Shown: positions 54,801-62,478, numbered from the stretch's first letter. The stretch: 64,000 bases of DNA from Lentzea flava (GCF_014648475.1 NZ_BMRE01000009.1:124001-188000), one strand, 5' to 3'. The notes: generated by a model from the sequence alone, not told the origin. A program made the numbers and translations.

Positions 54801-56069
54801 CTTGTCGCGCTGCATCATCGCGACGAACCTGTCCTGGAACGCGTCCTGCCACTCCGGGCGTTCGGCGAGGCAGTTGGCAGGGCAGCCGTCGTGGTGGTGG
54901 GTCTCGATGTCGACCTCGTCGGCGATCATCAGGCCGTTGCGGTCGGCCAGCTCGTAGAAGTACGGGTCGCTCGGGTAGTGCGAGGTGCGGACCGCGTTGA
55001 TGTTGAACCGCTTCATCAGCTCGACGTCTTTTTCCTGCTCGGCGCGGGTGACGTGGCGGCTGCCGCGGACGCTGGTCTCGGCTCGGTTGGTGCCGCGGAA
55101 CAGCACCCGCTTACCGTTGATCTTGAGCTGCCGGTCGATGATCTCGATCTCGCGGAACCCGACGGGCTGCCTGCCGGTCTGGACGACCCTGCCGTCCCTG
55201 ACCAGGTCGATCCGCAGCTCGTAGACGTTCGGGGTCTCGTCGGTCCACTTCAGCGGGTTGCTCACCTTGCCGTCCCGTACGGCGACCTCGCGGCCCTGCG
55301 GGTCGAAGAGCCTCGTCCGGACGGTGTGGCCCTCCTGCGGACCGCCGATCTTGACGTCGGCGCTGATGGTGGCGTCGCGGTACTGGGCGTCGAGGTCGGT
55401 CTTGATCGTGACGTCGGCGATGTACGTCCTGGGCGTCGAGTAGAGCCAGACCTCGCGGAAGATGCCGGAGAACCGCCACTGGTCGTAGTCCTCGAGGTGC
55501 GAGCCGGAGCCCCAGCGGTGGACCTGGACCCGCACGGTGTTGCGCCCTGCCTTGAGCCTGCTGGTGACGTCGAACTCGGCGGGGGTGTAGCCGCCCTGGT
55601 CGTAGCCGACGTACGCGCCGTTGACCCAGACGAAGTATCCGCTGGTCACGCCCTCGAATCTGAGCAGCGTGCGGTCCCAGTCCGCGGGCAGGTCGAACGT
55701 CTTCTCGTAGACCCCCGTGGGGTTGACGTCGTGCGGGATCGCCGGCGGGTCGTCCGGGTACATCTCGGTGGGGATGTTGCGGAACATCGGGTGGTCGAGG
55801 AAGTCGGTCTGCCACGTGTGCGGCACCTGGACCGTCCGCCAGCCCTCCCGGGTGTCTCTGACGTCCTGCGGCCTGTCGAACATCCGCAGGCGCCACTCGC
55901 CGTTGAGGGTCAGACGCCGTTCGGGCTTCAGATCGGGATGAGGAGGCTCCTGGTTCTCACCCGTCATCCGCGGGTTCTCCAGGTACGCCAACGCGTCCAG
56001 CGGCTCGGCCTGTGCGGTGGCGGGGGAGAGTGAGAGCGCTACTACCGTGGCTACGACGACACGAAGCAT
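51807..56069 (-). CDS. Very large secreted GH2 beta-galactosidase with LamG and NPCBM-like modules
   Basis: 1420 residues. Signal peptide at 1-21. GH2 sugar-binding (~50-220), Ig-like (~220-320) and TIM-barrel domains: HYPSDPYFYELADRNGL, MIADEVDIETHHHDG, acid/base Glu436 in WDTGNEAGLG and nucleophile Glu500 in IIMGEYAHAMGNS. A LamG/concanavalin-like insert follows (~560-735; LSGLDDFVEVYRDR, IDQVRIYHRALTDAEL), then beta-galactosidase domain 4 and small chain (~760-1160), an Ig-like strand domain, and a C-terminal NPCBM-like carbohydrate-binding module (~1255-1420). The NRHEHD loop of typical enzymes reads NRAETS. The ATG at 56069 gives a clean signal peptide. It hydrolyses beta-galactosides or a related polysaccharide outside the cell. 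Confidence 0.93.
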   Translation of the reverse strand: MLRVVVATVVALSLSPATAQAEPLDALAYLENPRMTGENQEPPHPDLKPERRLTLNGEWRLRMFDRPQDVRDTREGWRTVQVPHTWQTDFLDHPMFRNIPTEMYPDDPPAIPHDVNPTGVYEKTFDLPADWDRTLLRFEGVTSGYFVWVNGAYVGYDQGGYTPAEFDVTSRLKAGRNTVRVQVHRWGSGSHLEDYDQWRFSGIFREVWLYSTPRTYIADVTIKTDLDAQYRDATISADVKIGGPQEGHTVRTRLFDPQGREVAVRDGKVSNPLKWTDETPNVYELRIDLVRDGRVVQTGRQPVGFREIEIIDRQLKINGKRVLFRGTNRAETSVRGSRHVTRAEQEKDVELMKRFNINAVRTSHYPSDPYFYELADRNGLMIADEVDIETHHHDGCPANCLAERPEWQDAFQDRFVAMMQRDKNHPSVIMWDTGNEAGLGKAHYTMAEYAKKNDSRPLYHQPNSPDGDAPFADVSGPRYPSPAGLEAKAKTTTKPIIMGEYAHAMGNSLGNFKEFWDVVRAHPQVQGGFIWDWAEQNIALPLYTTPDDANGILTWLSGKPSHVDGPHGKAVQLSGLDDFVEVYRDRKLDEVSTGLTLDAQVKPAEWTGDFTVISKGDHQYALKMANRTTLQFFIHSGTWRTVEAQVPADFYGNWHRLTGTFDGTKLRLLIDGTEVATTPYTGTIDWSHWPVNIGRNAETMQENVQTRMAHGTIDQVRIYHRALTDAELAGDPKKTAVLALDFEKLEDKGRKESYGAGTGGVDGVVWADRRPQPETAELMAVHSPIRFSLQDNKLTIVSERQFTGTDDLELRWQVQDNGRTIAQHRGALQPGTITLPDFRARTERWLTVRATDRRGNDVGIAGFPVGGRQIAGLHTPSAPGKLTTAQDDNEIVVSGKDFRYVVSKRSGTLTSMRVRGTELLKTGPELDAWRAPLSNEFMSEDGSWYRNGLDRLRTTPSSVTVTQNGQDTVITAKSTAQAVQNASFGQTFTYRITGDGEIHVGHRVAAKDGMRDLAYLPGIGFTLKVPDRYTRFTWYGRGPGENYDDRKSGNPIGVYQSTVDKEFNDYYKPQDFGNHADTRWATLSDGHAGLLVAGDLDVRVSRYDDLDRAPYPFALKKNDGWTTLHAAHRVTGVSETFHEPLPQYQVEADNEYAYSVLLRPLTPQEAATGKLGDRVDCAPAVELKAADTALEPGEQVEAELVVTEPCPATTRATLSAPENWSVSPASVDLTGGSARVTIRRDGGETGSRPVFVEVTAGKATTTVTKDFTATPRPPQGEAPVSALEFLGERNGWGPLERDRSNGENSGGDGNPISIRGARFDKGVGAHAESEFTVYTGGKCTTLTATIGVDDETDGSGSVAFEVLKDGQRAYLSPTLTGQSAALPITVDTSGATVLTFRVADGGDGNAHDHADWANPVLSCR

Positions 56070-56191
56070 GCCCTTGGACGCTAGGGACGTGATGACAACG
56101 TCGTCAACGAATGTCCGATCTTTCTGTCCTGGTCCGATCGGGGGTGGTCGTCCCAACAGCCGGAAAGTGCACTCCGGCCGGTGGCAGGCAT

Positions 56192-56197
56192 TAGTGT
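56192..56197 (+). promoter_or_regulatory. -10 box TAGTGT of leaderless mshC transcript
   Basis: TAGTGT ends 7 nt before the ATG at 56205; no ribosome-binding site lies between. Confidence 0.55.
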
Positions 56198-56204
56198 CGG
56201 ATGT

Positions 56205-57443
56205 ATGCAGACCTGGTCATCGATTCCTGTGCCGCGGGTTCCGGGGGACCCCCGCCCGCTGCGGCTGTTCGACACGGCTACGGGCGAAGTGCGCCCCACG
56301 GCGCCGGGAGACACCGCCAGGTTGTACGTGTGCGGCATCACGCCGTACGACGCGACGCACCTCGGCCACGCCGCCACCTACCTCGCGTTCGACCTCGTCC
56401 ACCGGATCTGGCTCGACAACGGCCACAACGTGCACTACGTCCAGAACGTCACCGACGTCGACGACCCGCTGCTGGAGCGCGCCGAACGCGACCAGGACGA
56501 CTGGGTCGTGCTGGCGATGCGCGAGACCGCCCTGTTCCGCGAGGACATGGAGGCGCTGCGCGTCCTGCCGCCCCAGGACTACGTCGGCATCGTCGAGGCC
56601 ATTCCCGAGATCGTCGAGGTGGTCGCGAAGCTGGTGGCCGACGGCCACGCCTACCGCGCGGACGACCCCGAGTACCCGGACATCTACTACTCGCACGACG
56701 CCACGGGCCGTTTCGGCTACGAGTCGAACTACTCCGCCGAGCAGATGAGGGAGCTGTTCGCCGAACGAGGCGGCGATCCCGACCGCCCCGGCAAGCGCCA
56801 CCCGCTCGACGCTCTGCTGTGGCGCATGAAGCGCCCCGGCGAGCCGTCGTGGCCGTCCGAGCTGGGCGAGGGCCGCCCCGGCTGGCACGTCGAGTGCAGC
56901 GCCATCGCCCACAACCGCCTGGGCATGGGCTTCGACGTGCAGGGCGGCGGCTCCGACCTGATCTTCCCGCACCACGAGTACTCGGCCGCGCACGCCGAGG
57001 CCCAGACCGGCCAGCACCCGTTCGCCCGCCACTACGTGCACGCGGGCATGATCGGCCTCGACGGCGAGAAGATGTCGAAGTCGCGCGGCAACCTGGTCTT
57101 CGTCTCCAAGCTGCGCGCGCAGAAGGTCGACCCGAACGCGATCCGCCTGGCCCTGCTGGCGGGCCACTACCGCTCGGACCGCCCGTGGACCCAGTCGTTG
57201 CTCGACGAGGCCCTGGAGCGCCTGGCGAAGTGGCGCCGGGCGGCGACGCTGCCGTCCGGACCGTCCGCTGTGGACACTGTCTCCCGGCTGCGCGACCACC
57301 TCGGCAACGACCTCGACACCCCGAAGGCGCTGGCGGCCGTCGACGCGTGGGCGGACGAGGCGCTGGCGCACGGCGGCTCGGACACGCACGGCCCGTCGCA
57401 GATCCGGACCGCGGTGGACGCGCTGCTGGGCGTCGAGCTCTGA
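56205..57443 (+). CDS. mshC: Cysteine:GlcN-Ins ligase MshC (mycothiol biosynthesis)
   Basis: 412 residues, the usual MshC length, about 50 shorter than cysteinyl-tRNA synthetase. It joins cysteine to glucosaminyl-inositol using ATP. It has the class I synthetase signatures: [17 protein letters not shown] (zinc Cys and HIGH-like HLGHA), the WHVECSAIA cysteine, [11 protein letters not shown], and [10 protein letters not shown]. It lacks the anticodon-binding domain of CysS and starts with [20 protein letters not shown], typical of MshC. Its presence marks a mycothiol-producing actinomycete. The start is fixed by the leaderless promoter. Confidence 0.95.
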   Translation: MQTWSSIPVPRVPGDPRPLRLFDTATGEVRPTAPGDTARLYVCGITPYDATHLGHAATYLAFDLVHRIWLDNGHNVHYVQNVTDVDDPLLERAERDQDDWVVLAMRETALFREDMEALRVLPPQDYVGIVEAIPEIVEVVAKLVADGHAYRADDPEYPDIYYSHDATGRFGYESNYSAEQMRELFAERGGDPDRPGKRHPLDALLWRMKRPGEPSWPSELGEGRPGWHVECSAIAHNRLGMGFDVQGGGSDLIFPHHEYSAAHAEAQTGQHPFARHYVHAGMIGLDGEKMSKSRGNLVFVSKLRAQKVDPNAIRLALLAGHYRSDRPWTQSLLDEALERLAKWRRAATLPSGPSAVDTVSRLRDHLGNDLDTPKALAAVDAWADEALAHGGSDTHGPSQIRTAVDALLGVEL

Positions 57444-57450
57444 AGCGACT

Positions 57451-57483
57451 CCGGTGTGGGCGCCGAGCCGACGCCCACACCGG
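57451..57483 (+). terminator. 12-bp perfect hairpin after mshC
   Basis: CCGGTGTGGGCG pairs perfectly with CGCCCACACCGG across a 9-nt loop, 7 bp after the TGA. Confidence 0.8.
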
Positions 57484-57516
57484 GGCTCAGTGCTGCCACC
57501 GGATACCGGTCGCGGT

Positions 57517-57577
57517 GACCCGCCCGCAGTTCGGCGAACCGCGCACCCCTGGCCGCAGTGGCCGAACTGCCGGGTGA
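57517..57577. repeat. Long interrupted inverted repeat
   Basis: GCAGTTCGGC (57526-57535) pairs with GCCGAACTGC (57561-57570), flanked by ACCCG and CGGGT that extend the stem after a bulge. The loop is 25 nt. It has no T-run and lies between two clear terminators. Confidence 0.55.
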
Positions 57578-57614
57578 ACGCCTGCTGGATCGTCGTTCCG
57601 CCGAGAAAGAGGAA

Positions 57615-57646
57615 ACCGCCCCCGAGGCGGAAGCACCGGGGGCGGT
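57615..57646 (-). terminator. Terminator of the subtilisin-like protease gene
   Basis: A perfect 10-bp stem, ACCGCCCCCG with CGGGGGCGGT. Read on the minus strand it is followed by TTCCTCTTTCTC, a T-rich tail, 20 bp past the stop of the protease gene. Confidence 0.8.
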
Positions 57647-57665
57647 CTCGTCATCGCGGATCAGC

Positions 57666-59462
57666 TCAGACGTCGAGCGTCCAGCTGTTCAACGTGCCGC
57701 TGTCCAGGAACGCCGCGTCGCGCACGCGCAGCGTCCAGGTGCCGTTGGCGGCCTCACCCGACAGGTCGCGGGTGTAGGTCTCGTTGATGTTGTCCGCCGA
57801 GCCGCCGGAGCGGTTGTGCAGGTTGTAGACCGAGCCGTCGGGCGCGATCAGGTCCACCACGAGGTCGCCCTTGTAGGTGTGCGTGATCGAGACCTTGATC
57901 GACGACGTCGCTGACGCGTCGCCCGCGCAGCCCGAGATCACGATGGTGCTGGTGACCGTGGACAGGTCGCCGATCGTGACCGGCGTGGAGTTGGTCTTGG
58001 CGTCACAGCCGCCACCAACGGCGTTGACCGTCCACGTGAAGGTCGCGGAACCGGTCTTGCCAGCCGAGTCGGTCACCGTGGCGGTCACCGTGGAGGTGCC
58101 CGCCGTGGTCGGCGTGCCGGAGATCGCGCCGGAGGCGGAGGCCGACAGACCGGCGGGGAGGCCGGAGACGGACCAGGTGTACGGCGGGGTGCCGCCGGAC
58201 GCCGACAGCTGCAGCGACACCGGCGAGCCGACCGTGGAGGTCTGGTTGCCGGGGTTCGTCACCGACGGGGTGCCGGGCTGGCCGCCGCCCCACAGCGTGT
58301 AGAGCAGCTTGTTCGGCGTGTTGGCGCCGACGTTGGTGATCTTGTTCGGCGTCGAGGCCGCGTCCAGGCCCGCCCAGACGGCCGCAGGGCTGTCGTTCGG
58401 GTGCGTGGCGAGCCACAGCGCCGCGGCACCCGCGACGTGCGGGGTGGCCATCGACGTGCCGGAGATGTTGTTCGTCGCGGTGTCGTTGGTGTTCCACGAC
58501 GACACGATGTTCTGACCCGGCGCGTAGATGTCCGTGCAGGAGCCGTAGTTGGAGAACGAGGCGCGCGCGTCGGTGTTGGTCGACGCGTTGACGGTGATCG
58601 CCTCGGTCACGCGTGCGGGCGAGGTGCTGCACGCGTCGGTGTTCGAGTTGCCGGACGCGATGGCGTAGGTGATGCCGGCCGCGATGGAGCGGCGCACGGC
58701 CGCGTCCAGGGTGGAGTCGGCGCCGCCACCGAGCGACATGTTGGCGACAGCGGGCTTCACCGCGTTCGCCGTCACCCAGTCGATGCCGCTGACGACACCG
58801 GCGGTGGTGCCGGAGCCCTGGCAGTTCAGCACCTTGACGGCGACGACCTTCGCGGCCTTGGCCAGACCGTACTGCGAGCCCGCGATGGTGCCGGCGACGT
58901 GCGTGCCGTGGCCGTTGCAGTCGCTGTTGTTGCCGTCACCGGAGGTGTTGGTGCCCCAGGTCGCGCGGCCACCGAACGTGGAGTGCGTGGTGCGCACACC
59001 GGTGTCGATGACGTACGCCGTCACGTTGGACGCGGTCGTGTCGTACTGGTAGCTGTTGCTCAGCGGGAGGTCCCGCTGGTCAACGCGGTCCAGACCCCAC
59101 GACGGCGGGTTCTGCTGGACGTCGAGCAGGTGCACCTGGGCGTCCTGCTGCACGTACGCGACCTTCGGGTCCGCGGCGAGCCTGGCCGCCTGCTTGGCGG
59201 TCATCTTCACCGAGAAGCCGTTGAGCGCGTGCTGCCAGATCTGGTCGACCTGACCGCCGTACTTGCTCGCCAGGCCCGGCGCGGCGGCCCTCGACGCCGT
59301 GTCGGCCTTGAGCGAGACGATGTAGCTGTCCTTCACGACATCGGCGCGGTCGGCGCCGAGAATCGTCCCCACGTTTTCTTGTGCTGAAGCAGCGGGCACC
59401 ACAGCGGCGGCCAGACACACGGCAGCGGCGGCGGCGAGTCCCGTACCCAAGACTCTTCGCAT
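57666..59462 (-). CDS. Secreted subtilisin-like serine protease with Ig-like and P domains
   Basis: 598 residues. Signal peptide (1-27). Inhibitor I9 prodomain (~45-112; DSYIVSLKADTAS, VKMTAKQAARLAADPKVAYVQQD). S8 catalytic domain (~120-395) with Asp153 (AYVIDTGVRTTH), His185 (DCNGHGTHVAGT) and Ser337 (SGTSMATPHVAG). It is followed by a putative Ig-like domain (~410-495; GTPPYTWSVSGLPAGLSAS) and a proprotein-convertase P domain (~500-598; IKVSITHTYKGDLVVDLIAPDG). The ATG at 59462 gives the signal peptide; a longer frame upstream is spurious. It is an exported, autoprocessed protease, divergent from the S1 protease gene. Confidence 0.95.
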   Translation of the reverse strand: MRRVLGTGLAAAAAVCLAAAVVPAASAQENVGTILGADRADVVKDSYIVSLKADTASRAAAPGLASKYGGQVDQIWQHALNGFSVKMTAKQAARLAADPKVAYVQQDAQVHLLDVQQNPPSWGLDRVDQRDLPLSNSYQYDTTASNVTAYVIDTGVRTTHSTFGGRATWGTNTSGDGNNSDCNGHGTHVAGTIAGSQYGLAKAAKVVAVKVLNCQGSGTTAGVVSGIDWVTANAVKPAVANMSLGGGADSTLDAAVRRSIAAGITYAIASGNSNTDACSTSPARVTEAITVNASTNTDARASFSNYGSCTDIYAPGQNIVSSWNTNDTATNNISGTSMATPHVAGAAALWLATHPNDSPAAVWAGLDAASTPNKITNVGANTPNKLLYTLWGGGQPGTPSVTNPGNQTSTVGSPVSLQLSASGGTPPYTWSVSGLPAGLSASASGAISGTPTTAGTSTVTATVTDSAGKTGSATFTWTVNAVGGGCDAKTNSTPVTIGDLSTVTSTIVISGCAGDASATSSIKVSITHTYKGDLVVDLIAPDGSVYNLHNRSGGSADNINETYTRDLSGEAANGTWTLRVRDAAFLDSGTLNSWTLDV

Positions 59463-59562
59463 GGCAGGGTTTCTCCCTCGTGCAGGGAACAGGGTGACCT
59501 GCACGCTAGCCCTGAGCCGCAGGTCAGAGGGATACGCCGTCGAGTGCGAACTGTTGACAGAT

Positions 59563-59579
59563 TTGACATTTCGTGTCAA
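59563..59579. promoter_or_regulatory. Perfect inverted repeat TTGACA-N5-TGTCAA
   Basis: It lies about 100 bp upstream of the subtilisin-like gene. Each arm is also a consensus -35 (TTGACA), one per strand, so the element could be a divergent promoter core covered by an operator. Confidence 0.5.
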
Positions 59580-59675
59580 GACGAACAGTCGCTCTGCGTC
59601 ACGGAAATAGGCTGAGAGAACGCATTTGATTTCCCTATACCAACACGGGTGCCGAGAGGTCCACCCTCGATCGGC

Positions 59676-59691
59676 CCTACCGTCCGGTAGG
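59676..59691. promoter_or_regulatory. Perfect inverted repeat CCTACCG-N2-CGGTAGG
   Basis: A 16-bp palindrome with 7-bp arms, about 180 bp upstream of the S1 protease ATG. The compact symmetric form suggests a TetR- or GntR-type operator. Confidence 0.5.
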
Positions 59692-59872
59692 CAGCACGAC
59701 ATAGCGTCACCCAGACGGAGGAACGAACTGATCGGGCAGTTCGACCGCCTGGGGACGCCATTGCTACCGGTGTCGTGCGGGCTGTGTTGCAGCACAGCCG
59801 ATCTCCTCATCGCGGTTGCCCGGTCGGGCGTTACACCGGCCCTGCACAACCGAAGATCAAGGAGAAATGCCT

Positions 59873-60973
59873 ATGAAGCGCATGGCTGTCGCGGCTGTCG
59901 CCGTGCTGGCGGGTGCACTCGCGACGACGGTCTCCCCTGCCGCTGTCGCCGCGCAGGAGCCGTCAGCTGACCTGCTCGCCGCGATGCAGCGCGACCTCGG
60001 ACTGAACGCCCAGCAGGCGGCGGAGCGGCTGCGTCAGGAAAGCGCGGCGGCGGTCCTGCAGCACGTCGCGAAGGGGTTCGCGGGTGACGAGTTCGGCGGA
60101 GCGTGGTTCGACGCGTCCATCGGCAAGCTCGTCGTCGGTGTGACGGACGGCGCCAAGGCCGACCGGCTGCGCAGGCTCGGCGCCGAGCCCCGCACGGTCG
60201 CCCACAAGGCCAGTGATCTCGACGCGGCCAAGGCCAGGCTCGACGCCTCGCCGGCGCCGGCCGAGGTCACCGGCTGGTACGTGGACACCAAGGCCAACGC
60301 GGTGACGATCACCGTCCGGCGTGGTCAGGCCGACGCGGCGAAGTCCCTGGTGGAGAAGGTGGGCGCGCTCGCCAAGGTCGTCGAGACCGACGAGGCGCCG
60401 CGGCTGTTGAAGGACATCCGCGGCGGCGACGCCTACTACATCAACAACGCCGGACGGTGCTCCGTCGGGTTCGCGGTGCAGGGCGGTTTCGTGTCCGCAG
60501 GGCACTGCGGTTCCCCCGGCGACACGGTGAACGGTGTCGACCGGTCGGCGATGGGCCAGTTCGAGAAGTCGTCCTTCCCCGGCAACGACTACTCGTTCGT
60601 CCGCACCAACTCGGCGTGGACGGCGACGGCCAAGGTGAACCACTACGGCGGTGCCGACGTCATCGTCTCCGGTCACACCGAGGCCGCGGTCGGCGCCTCG
60701 ATCTGCCGTTCCGGCTCGACCACGGGCTGGCACTGCGGCGAGGTCCAGGCCAAGAGCCAGACGGTCAACTACCAGGAGGGCTCGGTCAGCGGTCTGACGC
60801 GCACGAACGTGTGCGCGGAGCCCGGTGACTCCGGCGGCTCGTGGGTCAGCGGCACGCAGGCGCAGGGCGTCACCTCGGGTGGCTCCGGCAACTGCACCAG
60901 CGGCGGCACGACCTACTTCCAGCCGGTCAACGAGATCCTCTCGGTGTACGGCCTGACGCTCGTCACGGGCTGA
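59873..60973 (+). CDS. Secreted S1 serine protease with alpha-lytic-type propeptide (streptogrisin-like)
   Basis: 366 residues. Signal peptide (1-27), long prodomain (~28-180; LRQESAAAVLQHVAKGFAGDEFGGAWFD, in pieces) that assists folding, and a mature domain from about residue 184. The triad is His211 (SAGHCG), Asp239 (GNDYSFV) and Ser320 (EPGDSGGSW). Six cysteines give the usual three disulfides (RCSVGF/GHCG, SICRS/WHCGE, NVCAE/GNCTS). GGAG lies 8 nt before the ATG. It is divergent from the subtilisin-like protease and was probably regulated with it. Confidence 0.96.
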   Translation: MKRMAVAAVAVLAGALATTVSPAAVAAQEPSADLLAAMQRDLGLNAQQAAERLRQESAAAVLQHVAKGFAGDEFGGAWFDASIGKLVVGVTDGAKADRLRRLGAEPRTVAHKASDLDAAKARLDASPAPAEVTGWYVDTKANAVTITVRRGQADAAKSLVEKVGALAKVVETDEAPRLLKDIRGGDAYYINNAGRCSVGFAVQGGFVSAGHCGSPGDTVNGVDRSAMGQFEKSSFPGNDYSFVRTNSAWTATAKVNHYGGADVIVSGHTEAAVGASICRSGSTTGWHCGEVQAKSQTVNYQEGSVSGLTRTNVCAEPGDSGGSWVSGTQAQGVTSGGSGNCTSGGTTYFQPVNEILSVYGLTLVTG

Positions 60974-60983
60974 CGTCCTCCGG

Positions 60984-61799
60984 TCACCGGACCCGGTAGG
61001 CCGTGGCCAGCACCGAGACGGTGACCTCGACGCCCGGCACGTGCTCCCGCGGGGGCGCGTGCCGGGCGTTCGGCGTCATGGCGACCAGGTCGACGACGTT
61101 CGTGCTGTTCAGGACCATCGGGTAGGTCACGTGCTCGGTGGCCACGGCGTCGAAGTGACGGCCCAGCGCCCGGCCGAGGCGTTCTTCCTTGGCGGGGTCG
61201 ACCCGCACCGCGGTGCGCAGCTCCGCCAGGTGCGCTCCGGTGGGACGCACGACGACCAACCGGCCGTCCGCGCGGAGCACCCGGCGGAACTCCGCGGGGT
61301 TGCGGGGCGCGAACACGTCCAGCACGACGTCGGCCACCGCGTCGGCCAGCGGAAACGGGCGGAACACGTCCCAGCTCGCCGCGGCCGCCCGTGCGTGGGC
61401 TCGTGCCGCCGAACGCAACGCCCGCACCGACGTGTCCAGGCCGAGGCCGCGGGCTCCCGGCAGGTGGTCGAGGACTCCGGCCAGGTAGTAGCCGGTGCCG
61501 CAGCCGACGTCCACCACCGTGCCGCGACCGGGGAACGCGTCGCCCGCCAGGTGGGCGACGGCCCGGCGGATGGGGGAGTAGTTGCCGGTGGCGAGGAACC
61601 GGTCGCGCGCCCGCACCATGTCCGGCGCGTCGCCGCTGGTGGCGCGGGTGCCGGACAGGAGGCTGACGTAGCCGCTCCTGCTGATGTCGAACGTGTGGCT
61701 CGCCGGGCAGCGCAGTGCGGTGCGAGCGGGGGACAGGCCGGTGCGGCACACCGGGCACCGCAGCAGGTCGACGGACTGAGCGAGGGCATGGGGGAACAA
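60984..61799 (-). CDS. RlmA-family 23S rRNA (guanine-N1) methyltransferase
   Basis: 271 residues from the TTG at 61799, which has AGGAG 8 nt upstream; a GTG at 61808 overlaps that site. The N-terminal zinc ribbon is LRCPVCRTGLS ... ALRCPASHTFDISRSGYVSLL (C-x2-C ... C-x3-H), diagnostic of RlmA. The methyltransferase core follows: TVVDVGCGTGYYLAGVL (SAM motif I), VVLDVFAPRN and LVVVRPTGAHL. RlmA(I) methylates G745 and RlmA(II)/TlrB G748 in helix 35; the latter gives tylosin/mycinamicin resistance. The sequence cannot settle which. The 5' region has a leader peptide and hairpin, consistent with antibiotic-inducible expression. Confidence 0.9.
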   Translation of the reverse strand: MFPHALAQSVDLLRCPVCRTGLSPARTALRCPASHTFDISRSGYVSLLSGTRATSGDAPDMVRARDRFLATGNYSPIRRAVAHLAGDAFPGRGTVVDVGCGTGYYLAGVLDHLPGARGLGLDTSVRALRSAARAHARAAAASWDVFRPFPLADAVADVVLDVFAPRNPAEFRRVLRADGRLVVVRPTGAHLAELRTAVRVDPAKEERLGRALGRHFDAVATEHVTYPMVLNSTNVVDLVAMTPNARHAPPREHVPGVEVTVSVLATAYRVR

Positions 61800-61840
61800 C
61801 GCGAGCACTCCTGGTTGGGACGGGAAGCGGGCACACCGAA

Positions 61841-61867
61841 GAGGGCGACGCCGATGGCATCGCCCTC
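61841..61867 (-). promoter_or_regulatory. Leader hairpin, candidate attenuator of the rlmA-like gene
   Basis: GAGGGCGA (61841-61848) pairs perfectly with TCGCCCTC (61860-61867) across an 11-nt loop. On the transcribed minus strand it follows the leader stop codon and is followed by TTCGG. An upstream small hairpin CTTCC-N7-GGAAG overlaps the end of the leader frame. Confidence 0.5.
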
Positions 61868-61878
61868 GTCACTTCCGA

Positions 61879-61917
61879 TCACAGGAAGAAGTAGTGCCTG
61901 CTGCTCACGTACCCCAT
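61879..61917 (-). CDS. 12-residue leader peptide upstream of the rlmA-like gene
   Basis: A 13-codon frame MGYVSSRHYFFL-stop lies between the GbsR/MarR gene and the rlmA-like gene. TACGAT, a -10 box, ends exactly 6 nt before the ATG, so the frame could be translated leaderless. It is followed after 11 nt by the strong hairpin. The size, position and downstream hairpin fit the short leaders that control inducible ribosome-modification resistance genes by drug-induced stalling. Too short for coding statistics, so the call rests on context. Confidence 0.5.
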   Translation of the reverse strand: MGYVSSRHYFFL

Positions 61918-61923
61918 GCGAAG

Positions 61924-61929
61924 ATCGTA
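61924..61929 (-). promoter_or_regulatory. -10 box TACGAT for the rlmA leader
   Basis: Located 6 nt before the leader ATG and 4 bp after the stop of the GbsR/MarR gene on the same strand. The -35 lies inside that gene and is not consensus. Confidence 0.45.
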
Positions 61930-61933
61930 TGGC

Positions 61934-62431
61934 TCAGGCTTGCCGCTCTTCGAGCCATTTCTCGCGGTGCGCGCGCCACCGGTCCAGCATCGAGCCGAGC
62001 TCGCTGTGGCAGAACCGGAAGAACTCGCGGGTCTCGTCCAGTCGCGTCCCCGCTTCGGTGCCCGCGCCGAGCGCCTCGACGCCCTCGCCCAGCACCTCGT
62101 CGACCATGGCCAGCATCTGGTCCTTGCGGAAAGTCGCCTCGTACCAGACGTTGTCGCGCATCCGGTAGACGTCCCGGCGCGATCCCGGCTCCCGCTCGCG
62201 GCTGACGATCTGGACCGTGGTCAGGTAGCGCACCGCGCCCGACACCGCCGCCGGGGAGATCTGCAGGAGGTCGGCGATCTCGGCCGCAGTGAGCCGTCCC
62301 GAGTCCGTCGTCAGCAGCGCCGCGAGGATGCGCGCCGGCATGCGCGGCACGCCGGTGTCCGCCAGAATTCCGCCGAAGCGTTCGACGAACTGGCTCACCG
62401 CCTGCTGGTCACGCTGCGTAGCTCTCGTCAC
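61934..62431 (-). CDS. GbsR/MarR-family transcriptional regulator
   Basis: 165 residues from the GTG at 62431. Winged helix: FGGILADTGVPRMPARILAALLTTDSG, LTAAEIADLLQISPAAVSGAVRYLTTVQIVSREREPGSRRDVYRM, in pieces (~18-95), followed by a long C-terminal dimerisation helix. GbsR-type proteins of this form regulate adjacent ABC exporters in actinobacteria (family observation). It is divergent from an ABC transporter operon and very likely controls it through the TTCAC repeat at 62479-62494. Confidence 0.92.
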   Translation of the reverse strand: MTRATQRDQQAVSQFVERFGGILADTGVPRMPARILAALLTTDSGRLTAAEIADLLQISPAAVSGAVRYLTTVQIVSREREPGSRRDVYRMRDNVWYEATFRKDQMLAMVDEVLGEGVEALGAGTEAGTRLDETREFFRFCHSELGSMLDRWRAHREKWLEERQA

Positions 62432-62478
62432 GGCCGCATCATCCCCTTTCGTCAGCCGATCGAGCAAAATTTACGTAC

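Larger units (their letters stand above)
59463..59872. other. 410-bp intergenic region between divergent protease genes
   Basis: No gene seen. It is AT-richer than its surroundings and carries two perfect inverted repeats, listed separately, and several TANNNT boxes (TAGGCT at 59608, TATACC at 59636). It probably contains both protease promoters and their operators. Confidence 0.6.

Noticed and set aside
51459-56033. A 1524-codon plus-strand open frame opposite the GH2 gene
   Set aside because: Same reasoning: the composition is biased to Val, Arg, Asp and Leu, there is no start context, and the minus strand encodes an evident glycoside hydrolase.
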